Shown here piece after piece: positions 1-6,146 of a stretch of DNA of 6,288 nucleotides (positions within the stretch are counted from its first letter, which is position 1; each line of letters opens with the position of its first letter). The notes beneath the pieces are model-generated. The model had not been told where the DNA came from. It made no database searches and was given only the letters and a program-made list of their open reading frames with translations. Made by a program: the position numbers and the translations under genes. Source of the stretch: Bacillota bacterium (GTDB lineage: Bacteria > Bacillota > Bacilli > Bacillales > Cytobacillaceae); contig JAUZPT010000185.1 in assembly GCA_030705745.1 (NCBI GenBank), forward strand, positions 1 through 6,288. Direction: 5' to 3'.

Positions 1-384
1 AAAAACATTAAGACGCTTGATGATCTTAAAGGTAAAAAAGTAGGGCAGTCTTTGGATAGCAATTACAGAAAAATCGCCGAAGATCACGGTGCTACAAATA
101 CAGTCGTTGATGGCTTCAACCAATCGATCGACCTGCTTACATCTGGCCGTATCGATGCAACGATCAATGACAGCCTGTCTTTCCTTGATTTGAAAAAGCA
201 ACGCCCAGAGCTTCCAATCAAAACCGTTTACACGGAACCGAGTGCAACAAACAACGCATTCCTTTTCCGCAAAGGAAGCAAGGAACTAGTTAAAGAAGTG
301 AACAAAGCGATTGCCGACATGAAAGCGGATGGCTCTTACCTGAAAATTTCAGAAAAATGGTTTGGCACAGACGTTTCCAAGTAA
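1..384 (+). CDS. tcyA: Cystine/amino-acid ABC transporter substrate-binding protein, TcyA-like (3' part, 5' end outside window)
   Basis: This is the C-terminal part of an extracellular solute-binding protein of family 3 (SBP_bac_3), the lipid-anchored receptor that delivers a polar amino acid to a HisMQP-type ABC importer. The reading frame is open from base 1 and encodes 127 residues before TAA. The lipobox and first lobe lie upstream of the window. From memory it matches B. subtilis TcyA closely: the segment near GQSLDSNY corresponds to AQSLTSNY, and the end SEKWFGTDVSK corresponds to SKKWFGEDVSK. The typical SBP elements are present: a DLKGKKVG strand, a DGFNQSIDLLTSGRIDA region (lobe crossover), and the FRKGSKELVKEVNKAI helix. 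The permease and ATPase genes follow directly in the same direction, which supports the call. L-cystine as substrate is inferred from TcyA similarity; another polar amino acid is possible. A TTG at 52 is not a real start, since the homology continues upstream of it. Confidence 0.9.
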   Translation, partial: KNIKTLDDLKGKKVGQSLDSNYRKIAEDHGATNTVVDGFNQSIDLLTSGRIDATINDSLSFLDLKKQRPELPIKTVYTEPSATNNAFLFRKGSKELVKEVNKAIADMKADGSYLKISEKWFGTDVSK

Positions 385-399
385 AGGATTTGAAGCGAT

Positions 400-1083
400 A
401 TGATGACAGATGATCGAACGCACCGAATAATAGGAATCCTTAGCGATTCCTTTTTTCCTATTTTAAAAGCGGGATTGTACTATACCATCCCGTTAACATT
501 GATTACCTTTGTTCTCGGGATTCTGCTTGCCTTTTTTACTGCGATTGCCCGTTTATCAGGATTTAGGCCGCTTGTGGCACTGGCAAAATTTTATGTGTGG
601 ATTTTCCGGGGAACACCACTCTTGGTCCAAATTTTTATATTGTTTTACGGATTTCCAAGCATCGGGATTACACTTGATCCATTTCCAGCAGCTGTCATAG
701 CGTTTACGTTGAACACAGGGGCATATAGTTATGAAATTATCCGTGCGGCAATTCTTTCGATTCCGAAAGGACAATGGGAAGCTGCGGCATCCATAAGCAT
801 GACCAAAGCACAGGCGATGCGAAGAATCATCCTTCCACAAGCGATTCGAGTGTCGATTCCTCCGTTAGGAAATTCATTTATCAGCCTTGTAAAAGATACG
901 TCGCTTGCCGCAACGATCACGGTAACAGAGCTTTTTCAAAAAGGGCAGGAAATTGCTTCTGTGACGTATGAGCCACTTTGGTTATATATTGAAGTTGCCT
1001 TCATCTATTTACTTTTCAGCACTGTATTATCATTTTTACAGTCCAGGCTTGAACGACGTTATGATCGAAGTGTAGCGAAATAA
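400..1083 (+). CDS. tcyB: Cystine/amino-acid ABC transporter permease, TcyB-like
   Basis: A 227-residue integral membrane permease of the HisM/HisQ family, forming the transmembrane channel of the importer encoded with its neighbours. Hydrophobic helices are visible at about residues 28-50, 58-85, 95-118 and 192-216. FRGTPLLVQ (69-77) is the hallmark of polar amino-acid permeases. The EAA loop that docks on the ATPase runs from E127 to P146 (EAAASISM, then IILP); the usual glycine of the EAA motif is serine at 133. The length is normal (B. subtilis TcyB is about 234). The gene begins 15 bases after tcyA stops. Two adjacent ATGs, 400 and 403, are possible starts. The ribosome binding site is weak: AAAGGA at 383-388 lies 11 bases upstream of the first ATG, so translation may be coupled to tcyA. 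Cystine specificity is inferred from the operon's similarity to tcyABC. Confidence 0.88.
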   Translation: MMTDDRTHRIIGILSDSFFPILKAGLYYTIPLTLITFVLGILLAFFTAIARLSGFRPLVALAKFYVWIFRGTPLLVQIFILFYGFPSIGITLDPFPAAVIAFTLNTGAYSYEIIRAAILSIPKGQWEAAASISMTKAQAMRRIILPQAIRVSIPPLGNSFISLVKDTSLAATITVTELFQKGQEIASVTYEPLWLYIEVAFIYLLFSTVLSFLQSRLERRYDRSVAK

Positions 1084-1084
1084 T

Positions 1085-1089
1085 GGAGG
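1085..1089 (+). promoter_or_regulatory. Ribosome binding site of tcyC
   Basis: GGAGG lies 7 bases upstream of the ATG at 1097, in the 13-base gap after the tcyB stop. It fixes the tcyC start. Confidence 0.8.
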
Positions 1090-1096
1090 ACCGGCC

Positions 1097-1843
1097 ATGA
1101 TTAATATTACCAATTTGCAAAAACGCTTCAATGATCTTGAGGTTTTAAAAGGAATCGATTTAAGTATTCAAAAGGGGAAGACAGCTGTTATCATCGGTCC
1201 GTCCGGATCAGGGAAAACGACATTGCTCAGATGCTTGAATTTGCTCGAAATACCCGATCAGGGCAGCCTGAAAATTGGTGAACACACCATCCAGTTTGAT
1301 GAAACGAAAAAAATGAAATCGTCCGAAATTGAACGGGTTCGAAAACAAACCGGCATGGTGTTTCAAAGCTACAATCTGTTCCCACACTTGACGGCGTTGC
1401 AAAACATTATGGAAGGGCCGTCGGTCGTCCTAAAACTACCAAAAGAAATAGTGCGCAAAAAAGCACTTTCGCTATTGGAAAAAGTGGGCTTGCTCGACCG
1501 CGCTGATATGTATCCACATCAGCTTTCTGGTGGGCAGCAGCAGCGCATTGGCATTGCCAGAGCGATGGCGATGGAGCCAGCCGTTTTATTATTCGATGAA
1601 CCTACATCGGCACTCGATCCCGAGCTCGTCGGTGAAGTATTAAAAGTGATGAAGGATTTATCGGAAGAAGGAATGACAATGGTCGTCGTTACCCACGAAA
1701 TGCAGTTTGCAAGGGATGTTGCCGATCAGGTCATTTTTATGGACAAGGGCGTCATAGCTGAACAGGGAACACCTGAAGAAGTGTTCGGAAATACGAAAAA
1801 TGCACGAACACTGCAATTTTTGAATAAGATTGCTTCCCGTTAA
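1097..1843 (+). CDS. tcyC: Cystine/amino-acid ABC transporter ATP-binding protein, TcyC-like
   Basis: A 248-residue cytoplasmic ATPase that powers the amino-acid importer by ATP hydrolysis. Every ABC element is intact: Walker [10 protein letters not shown] (34-42), Q-loop Q90, signature LSGGQ (143-147), Walker B VLLFDE (163-168) with catalytic E168, D-loop SALD (171-174) and switch histidine H200. The [15 protein letters not shown] stretch and the [20 protein letters not shown] region are typical of the polar amino-acid (HisP/GlnQ) subfamily. From memory, B. subtilis TcyC (247 residues) shares the extra residues around 60-80, the VMEGP-like segment (here IMEGP, 104-108) and most of the second half. 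It is the last gene of the operon and is followed by a terminator. Amino-acid importer ATPase is near certain; the cystine assignment is good but inferred. Confidence 0.92.
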   Translation: MINITNLQKRFNDLEVLKGIDLSIQKGKTAVIIGPSGSGKTTLLRCLNLLEIPDQGSLKIGEHTIQFDETKKMKSSEIERVRKQTGMVFQSYNLFPHLTALQNIMEGPSVVLKLPKEIVRKKALSLLEKVGLLDRADMYPHQLSGGQQQRIGIARAMAMEPAVLLFDEPTSALDPELVGEVLKVMKDLSEEGMTMVVVTHEMQFARDVADQVIFMDKGVIAEQGTPEEVFGNTKNARTLQFLNKIASR

Positions 1844-1882
1844 AAAGTTGCAGAAATGTTCAAAATGAACTAAAGGAGTTAT

Positions 1883-1910
1883 ACCGGGCGAAAATCGTCC
1901 GGTCCTTTTT
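1883..1910 (+). terminator. Intrinsic terminator of the tcy operon
   Basis: A 9-bp stem, ACCGGGCGA (1883-1891) with TCGTCCGGT (1895-1903), contains one G.U pair and closes an AAA loop. It is followed by CC and five Ts (1906-1910). It lies 40 bases after the tcyC stop, as expected for a rho-independent terminator. Confidence 0.8.
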
Positions 1911-2033
1911 ATGACCGATAAATATTTATATTATAGGTATTAGTACTTAATTACGAAAAAAATGCTTATTTCGGATAGTAAAAGATGCATTGTGAAAACG
2001 TTTTATGTTAAAGTTAAGTTCTATTTTCTTAAT

Positions 2034-2041
2034 AAAGGTGG
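2034..2041 (+). promoter_or_regulatory. Ribosome binding site deciding the ASCH gene start
   Basis: AAAGGTGG lies 8 bases upstream of the ATG at 2050. The frame is open further up to an ATG at 2005, but that one has no Shine-Dalgarno sequence and would add 15 residues that are not part of the domain, so 2050 is preferred. Confidence 0.7.
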
Positions 2042-2049
2042 TTACTAGG

Positions 2050-2400
2050 ATGGAAAATCAACATACAAATGATACTTTGCCTCCAAAAACTTGTTCAGTC
2101 GAACGGTTAGTTACACTTCCGGAAGATGTTGAAAAAGTATTAAAAGGCCAAAAGACTGCTACGCGTCGAAACGGGCGTTATGCTGATATCGGTGAAATTA
2201 TGACACTCGAAGGCCAAGACTTTGTAGTGGAAAAAGTCTACTCTCAATCTTTAGGCGAATTGACAGATGAACATGCCCGTCAGGAAGGGTTCGAAACGCT
2301 TGAAGATTATAAACAATCGATTTTATCAATGCATGCGGGTATGCCGTGGTTGCCGCAAATGAGAGTTTGGGCCCATGAATTTAAACCAGTTAAAGCTTAA
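2050..2400 (+). CDS. Small ASCH-domain protein
   Basis: A 116-residue soluble protein with an ASCH domain at about residues 17-112. ASCH is a PUA-like beta-barrel fold linked to RNA or modified-nucleoside binding; one member, E. coli YqfB, is an N4-acetylcytidine amidohydrolase. Visible family features are the KGQKTATRR segment (32-40), matching the GxKxxTxR motif, then YADIGE (44-49), and near the end the EGFETLEDYK helix (79-88) and the WAHEF strand (107-111). There is no signal peptide or membrane helix. The first 16 residues look like a disordered leader. The gene stands after the tcy terminator, so it has its own promoter, but no convincing -35/-10 pair is visible in the AT-rich 140 bases upstream. 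The next gene starts 12 bases after its stop, so the two are probably co-transcribed. The substrate is unknown and cannot be deduced here. Confidence 0.75.
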   Translation: MENQHTNDTLPPKTCSVERLVTLPEDVEKVLKGQKTATRRNGRYADIGEIMTLEGQDFVVEKVYSQSLGELTDEHARQEGFETLEDYKQSILSMHAGMPWLPQMRVWAHEFKPVKA

Positions 2401-2412
2401 TCGTAGCGAAAA

Positions 2413-2853
2413 GTGATTATTTTACAACGAATCATTCTTTATCTACATATTACAAGCGTCATCCTGTCAATTGGCCCGTTTTTCATTTTAGTACCTGTAT
2501 CAGGAAAACTCCGTAAAGCTGGGGCAGATGAGCAAAAAGCTTACTTGGACGTCTTTCGCTTTGCGGTTCGGTTGGCTAAACATGCAGGACATCTTTTAGT
2601 AGTTACGGGTATATTGCTTGTCACCTTTAGTTCTTGGACGTGGAAAACGCCTTGGATTGACATGACGATTTTAATCATGGTCAGCTCGTTATTTTTCCTT
2701 GCACGGGCATTTTCACCTACGATGAGGAAATTTGACGAATCAGACAATGACAAAGAAAAGTTAGTGCGAAAACTTACACGTTCTGTATGGATTTACATCG
2801 TCCTTTTAATGGCAATGTTATGGTTTATGGTTGCCAAGCCTATGCTATGGTAG
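2413..2853 (+). CDS. Four-helix integral membrane protein of unknown function
   Basis: A 146-residue membrane protein with hydrophobic helices at about 7-29, 57-74, 82-100 and 124-142. Histidines sit in or next to helices 1 and 2 (H12, and H57 with H60 in KHAGH), and a charged cytoplasmic-type loop (105-123) precedes helix 4. This layout, with LH in the first helix, recalls small haem or copper-related membrane families such as DUF2269, CopD and HemJ, but I cannot assign it to one with confidence. The GTG at 2413 is forced: in-frame TAA (2398) and TAG (2404) lie just upstream and no other ATG, GTG or TTG occurs before the end of helix 1. No Shine-Dalgarno sequence is visible, so translation may be coupled to the ASCH gene that ends 12 bases earlier. 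A strong terminator follows. The reading frame is sound; the function is unknown. Confidence 0.72.
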   Translation: MIILQRIILYLHITSVILSIGPFFILVPVSGKLRKAGADEQKAYLDVFRFAVRLAKHAGHLLVVTGILLVTFSSWTWKTPWIDMTILIMVSSLFFLARAFSPTMRKFDESDNDKEKLVRKLTRSVWIYIVLLMAMLWFMVAKPMLW

Positions 2854-2870
2854 AATTAGCTTTACAGAAG

Positions 2871-2906
2871 GATGTGGCTTGAAAAAGCCGCATCTAATTT
2901 TTTTTT
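2871..2906 (+). terminator. Intrinsic terminator after the ASCH/membrane-protein unit
   Basis: A 10-bp stem, GATGTGGCTT (2871-2880) with AAGCCGCATC (2885-2894), has one G.U pair and a GAAA tetraloop. Nine consecutive Ts follow at 2898-2906. It starts 18 bases after the stop codon of the membrane-protein gene. Confidence 0.9.
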
Positions 2907-3048
2907 AATTCAAAAAATTAATAGAATCGTTACTTTTTAATTTTCACATCAAAATCATAGCCGTTTAAATAGAATAGATTGAGGAACTGCGTTAAATACT
3001 ACAAAAAATGGTTCATTTACTCTACGATTACCCGACAAGAGAGATTAG

Positions 3049-3073
3049 GTTTCAAAACGAAGCGAAAGGGTAA
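3049..3073 (+). promoter_or_regulatory. Candidate sigma-B-type promoter of the GH70 gene
   Basis: GTTTCA (3049-3054), a 13-base spacer, and GGGTAA (3068-3073) match the Bacillus general-stress sigma-B consensus GTTTAA-N12-15-GGGTAT at 10 of 12 positions with typical spacing. Transcription would start near 3080, giving a leader of about 105 bases. A weaker sigma-A-like alternative is TTTACT (3084-3089), 16 bases, GATATT (3106-3111). The match is read by eye and the promoter is a prediction. Confidence 0.45.
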
Positions 3074-3100
3074 TTTATTTCTATTTACTGGCAATGATTT

Positions 3101-3148
3101 TGTTTGATATTTGGTTTTTAAAGCATTATTCTTAAAAACCAACAAACA
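3101..3148 (+). repeat. Large inverted repeat in the GH70 gene leader
   Basis: A perfect 11-bp inverted repeat, TTGGTTTTTAA (3111-3121) and TTAAAAACCAA (3132-3142), flanks a 10-base loop. A further 6 bp pair outside it (TGTTTG at 3101-3106 with CAAACA at 3143-3148) across a 4-base bulge. It ends 25 bases before the ribosome binding site and is not followed by a T tract, so it is not a standard terminator. It could be a protein operator or a stabilising mRNA hairpin. Confidence 0.6.
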
Positions 3149-3173
3149 AGATGGCTTTTTGCCAACAACTATC

Positions 3174-3180
3174 AGGAGGT
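3174..3180 (+). promoter_or_regulatory. Ribosome binding site deciding the GH70 gene start
   Basis: AGGAGGT lies 6 bases upstream of the ATG at 3187, a near-perfect Shine-Dalgarno sequence. It lies inside the reading frame that would begin at the ATG at 3151, which shows that the upstream ATG is not the start. Confidence 0.9.
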
Positions 3181-3186
3181 AAGAAA

Positions 3187-5895
3187 ATGCAAAAGAAAGA
3201 AATGAAGCGAATTTTCGTAGTTCTCCTCACTTTCATCATGGTGATGAGCAATATTGCTTTTTCAACTACGAAGGCTCATGCATTTACGTCAAATCCGGAA
3301 TTGGACAATCGCGTTATTTTTCAAAGTTTTAGCTTATATCAACCGTATGAAAGCAATATGTATACAGAGCTAGCGAAAAAAGGTGATTTATTAAATCAAT
3401 GGGGAGTGACGGATATTTGGCTCCCGCCTGCATATCGTTCATTTGGTGTTGCACGTTATATGGAAGGATATGCGATTTCTGATCGTTATGATTTAGGCGA
3501 ATTTAATCAAGGCCCAAATAACACGCAAGCAACAAAATACGGGACAAGCACCGAACTGAAGGATATGGTAAATACCCTTCATGCAAAAAAATTAAAGCTG
3601 CAAATGGATTTAGTTCCTAATCAAATGCTTGGACTGACAAATCGCGAAGCAGTCTATGTTAATCGTGTGGATAGCAGCGGCAATTTGTTTAAAAATCCTT
3701 ATACAACCGGGGAAACGACAAATATCCGAGCGGATTTGTATTTGGCTTATACTAAAGGCGGCGGTCAAGGACAAGCTAAGTACGGTTATATCAAAGAATT
3801 TAACAAAAATTATTTTAACGGAACATCTGTCCAGAATCAGGGAATGGAACGTGTGATGACGGACGATAACGGCACGCCTTACCGCTTTTTCGGAGCAGGT
3901 AATGCAAATAATTACTTGCCATCTTGGTTAAATGAAGCGGCAAGTGCGAACAAAATTAATACAGTAGATGGCTACCTTGCTGTTGATGGCTGGTATGCGG
4001 CAAAAGATGCGGCTACAAGTGATCAATATTGGAAACCAATGCTGATCAATTATGCAAAAGACACCGGTTATTTGCCATATATGGCTAAGAATGGCTATGC
4101 GACGGTTGATGATATTATAAATGGTGATAATGGTGATATAGCAGCAAAGACGAGTGCGTATATTAATGCACAAGCACCTTATAATGGAAATTCAGAAGAC
4201 AAGTCTTATGCAAATGACAATTCAGGAATCGATAATCAGGATCAGTTTTTATTTGTGGAGAAAAATGGTGCACCACTTCATTCTATTAATAATGGAATTC
4301 TAGGTAATAACGAATTTTTACTAGGCCTGGATCTTGATAATTCAAATCCAACCGTTCAAAAGGAACAAATCAATTGGATGAAATGGTTAATCGACAGCTA
4401 TAAATTTGATGGATTTAGAATTGATGCTGCAAGCCATTATGACAAACAAGTGTTAGTCGATGAAATGGATGTTATGAAAGAAAAGTTCGGCAATGATTTA
4501 AACAATCATTTAAGTTATATTGAATCGTACTCAAATGAGCAAGTTCCATTCGAAAACGCTAACGGAAACGGTCAGCTGGCCATGGATTCGAATTTGTTTT
4601 ATACGATGCAAAGTTCATTGGGTAAAACGTCCAAACGTCAGGATCTAAATACAATCGTGACAAGATCAACGGTTGATCGAACAGGCATGGGACAATCAAA
4701 AGCGACTCCTAACTGGTCATTTGTAACCAATCATGACCAGGAGAAAAATCGGATCAATAGCATCATGCTTGATTTGTATGGTATTCAGTCATATAAACAA
4801 TACGGCAATGAAACGCCTAAATCGTTTGAAGCAATGTATGATAAAGATACTGAAAAGAAAGCATTGGATATTTACCAGGCAGATATGCTTAAACCAGTAA
4901 AACAATATGCGCCACATAATGTTGTATCATCATATGCGTATATTTTAACAAATAAAGATACAGTTCCAACGGTTTATTATGGTGATATGTTTAAGACAAA
5001 CGGTTCCTACATGAAGGAAAGAACACTGTACTATGCACCAATCGTCAACCTATTGAAGGCACGCAAAGCGTTTGCGTATGGTAAACAAAATGTTACGCTT
5101 TACAATACAAATACTTCAGAAGGTACTGCCGGAAAAGACTTGATTGCGAGTGTAAGATTCGGAACGGATCGAAATACAGGTGTGGCAACGGTGATTGGCA
5201 ACAATCCAAGAACCGCAGCAAGCATTCCTGTCAACATGGGTCTAATCCATGCAAATCAGGAATTCACAGATGCAACAGGCTTTAATACAGAAAAGTTGGT
5301 CACAGATCACAAAGGTGTGTTAATGGTTCCTGTAAGAGGAGTAACGAACCCTATAGTGAACGGCTATCTTGGTGTTTGGACGCCAACAGCCGACAAAGCG
5401 CCTACAGTGAAAATGCAAAATGTTGTCGTCTACCAAGGAAAGCGAGTAACACTGAAACCTGAATTGAAAAACTCTGCATCAAAAATTGCATCGGTTACGT
5501 ACATGTCAGCGAACAACGGGATTGCAACTGTTGATAAGTTCGGCGTCGTCCGTGGCAGAAAAATCGGAAAAACAACGGTCACTGCTTTGGTCAAGACACA
5601 GGACAATTTCTATTTATCCTCAACAGTCCCGGTCGAAGTGAAAGCAAATAGTGTCACGCTTAAAAAGAATAGCGCCTTAATTAAAAGAGGCAAAACTACT
5701 AGAGTGACAATTGCTTCGTCAACCGATACGATCGTTTCAGCCACCTATGCCTCTTCAAACAGAAGAATTGCAAAGGTGGATACAACTGGACGCGTGACAG
5801 GAGTAAATACTGGAAAAGCAACAATAACAGCAACATACAAAACAGCTGGTGGCTACTTCATCATCAAGAAATTTGCTGTTGTAGTGGTTAGATAA
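3187..5895 (+). CDS. Secreted GH70 alpha-glucanotransferase, non-permuted GtfC-like, with two Ig-like domains
   Basis: A 902-residue extracellular enzyme predicted to cut alpha-1,4-glucans (starch, maltodextrin) and transfer the pieces, probably forming alpha-1,6 links as GtfC-type 4,6-alpha-glucanotransferases do. The signal peptide spans 1-32 (MQKKEMKR, hydrophobic core, AHA cleavage site). The catalytic part covers about 36-735. Its motifs are I MDLVPNQ (140-146), II DGFRIDAASH (408-417) with nucleophile D413, III HLSYIESYS (441-449) with acid/base E446, and IV FVTNHDQEKN (512-521) with transition-state D517. GH70 hallmarks include WLPPAYRS near the start, LDLDNSNP (381-388) and VYYGDMF (596-602). 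The motif order I-II-III-IV is that of GH13 and GtfC/GtfD, unlike permuted glucansucrases, and no N-terminal variable or glucan-binding repeats are present. About 270 residues separate motifs I and II, room for domains B and IV. Two basic Big_2-type domains follow (about 740-818 and 822-902). GH70 membership is firm; linkage specificity cannot be read from sequence. Confidence 0.9.
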   Translation: MQKKEMKRIFVVLLTFIMVMSNIAFSTTKAHAFTSNPELDNRVIFQSFSLYQPYESNMYTELAKKGDLLNQWGVTDIWLPPAYRSFGVARYMEGYAISDRYDLGEFNQGPNNTQATKYGTSTELKDMVNTLHAKKLKLQMDLVPNQMLGLTNREAVYVNRVDSSGNLFKNPYTTGETTNIRADLYLAYTKGGGQGQAKYGYIKEFNKNYFNGTSVQNQGMERVMTDDNGTPYRFFGAGNANNYLPSWLNEAASANKINTVDGYLAVDGWYAAKDAATSDQYWKPMLINYAKDTGYLPYMAKNGYATVDDIINGDNGDIAAKTSAYINAQAPYNGNSEDKSYANDNSGIDNQDQFLFVEKNGAPLHSINNGILGNNEFLLGLDLDNSNPTVQKEQINWMKWLIDSYKFDGFRIDAASHYDKQVLVDEMDVMKEKFGNDLNNHLSYIESYSNEQVPFENANGNGQLAMDSNLFYTMQSSLGKTSKRQDLNTIVTRSTVDRTGMGQSKATPNWSFVTNHDQEKNRINSIMLDLYGIQSYKQYGNETPKSFEAMYDKDTEKKALDIYQADMLKPVKQYAPHNVVSSYAYILTNKDTVPTVYYGDMFKTNGSYMKERTLYYAPIVNLLKARKAFAYGKQNVTLYNTNTSEGTAGKDLIASVRFGTDRNTGVATVIGNNPRTAASIPVNMGLIHANQEFTDATGFNTEKLVTDHKGVLMVPVRGVTNPIVNGYLGVWTPTADKAPTVKMQNVVVYQGKRVTLKPELKNSASKIASVTYMSANNGIATVDKFGVVRGRKIGKTTVTALVKTQDNFYLSSTVPVEVKANSVTLKKNSALIKRGKTTRVTIASSTDTIVSATYASSNRRIAKVDTTGRVTGVNTGKATITATYKTAGGYFIIKKFAVVVVR

Positions 5896-5910
5896 CTAAT
5901 ACACTATATA

Positions 5911-5952
5911 AGTGACAGGCACCTTCCAGATAACTGGAAGGTGCCTGTCACT
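5911..5952. repeat. Perfect 19-bp palindrome, REP-like
   Basis: Two 19-base arms, 5911-5929 and 5934-5952, pair perfectly around an ATAA loop. The arms contain GTGACAGGCACC and its complement GGTGCCTGTCAC. No T tract follows on either strand, so it is a poor terminator on its own. From memory, palindromes with this core recur between genes in Bacillaceae genomes, so a dispersed REP-type element is likely; this is inference, since only one copy is in the window. Confidence 0.6.
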
Positions 5953-5973
5953 TCCTATTACTTCCTATTATTC

Positions 5974-6020
5974 AGGGCCATGCAAAAATCGAATTCAGCG
6001 ATTTTTGCATGGCCCTATTT
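5974..6020 (+). terminator. Second perfect hairpin, probable terminator of the GH70 gene
   Basis: Two 18-base arms, AGGGCCATGCAAAAATCG (5974-5991) and its exact complement (5999-6016), enclose a 7-base loop. They are followed by ATTTTCGCTT, a short and interrupted T-rich tail. It lies about 80 bases after the GH70 stop and before the redoxin gene. A terminator is most likely, but the weak tail leaves room for another palindromic element. Confidence 0.55.
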
Positions 6021-6134
6021 TCGCTTGGTAAGAAAAAAAACGACTATATACGCCAAGTAACATAAAACATTCGTAATCAAAGAAACTCTGTGATACTGTT
6101 TTTGTATGAACATGAGATGAATTAAGAAAAGGAT

Positions 6135-6140
6135 GAAGGA
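6135..6140 (+). promoter_or_regulatory. Ribosome binding site of the redoxin gene
   Basis: GAAGGA lies 6 bases upstream of the ATG at 6147 and fixes this start. Confidence 0.65.
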
Positions 6141-6146
6141 ATAATT

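Noticed and set aside
2005..2049. An upstream ATG that would lengthen the ASCH protein by 15 residues
   Set aside because: It has no ribosome binding site, whereas AAAGGTGG is well placed for the ATG at 2050, and the extra residues are not part of the domain.
3027..3074. Inverted repeat ATTACCC / GGGTAAT spanning the candidate promoter, considered as a riboswitch stem
   Set aside because: Only 7 bp with 34 bases between the arms, no recognisable riboswitch core, and the right arm is explained by the sigma-B-like -10.
3152..3164. Small hairpin TGGC-TTTTT-GCCA just before the GH70 ribosome binding site
   Set aside because: A 4-bp stem is too short to claim regulation and is likely to occur by chance.
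3151..3186. An upstream ATG that would lengthen the GH70 protein by 12 residues
   Set aside because: The AGGAGGT ribosome binding site lies inside this stretch, 6 bases before the ATG at 3187, and the signal peptide is normal from that second ATG.
5903..6050. Direct repeat ACTATATA (5903-5910 and 6043-6050) flanking the hairpin region, considered as a target-site duplication of a small mobile element
   Set aside because: The enclosed 132 bases have no terminal inverted repeats, and an AT-rich 8-base repeat is expected by chance at this distance.
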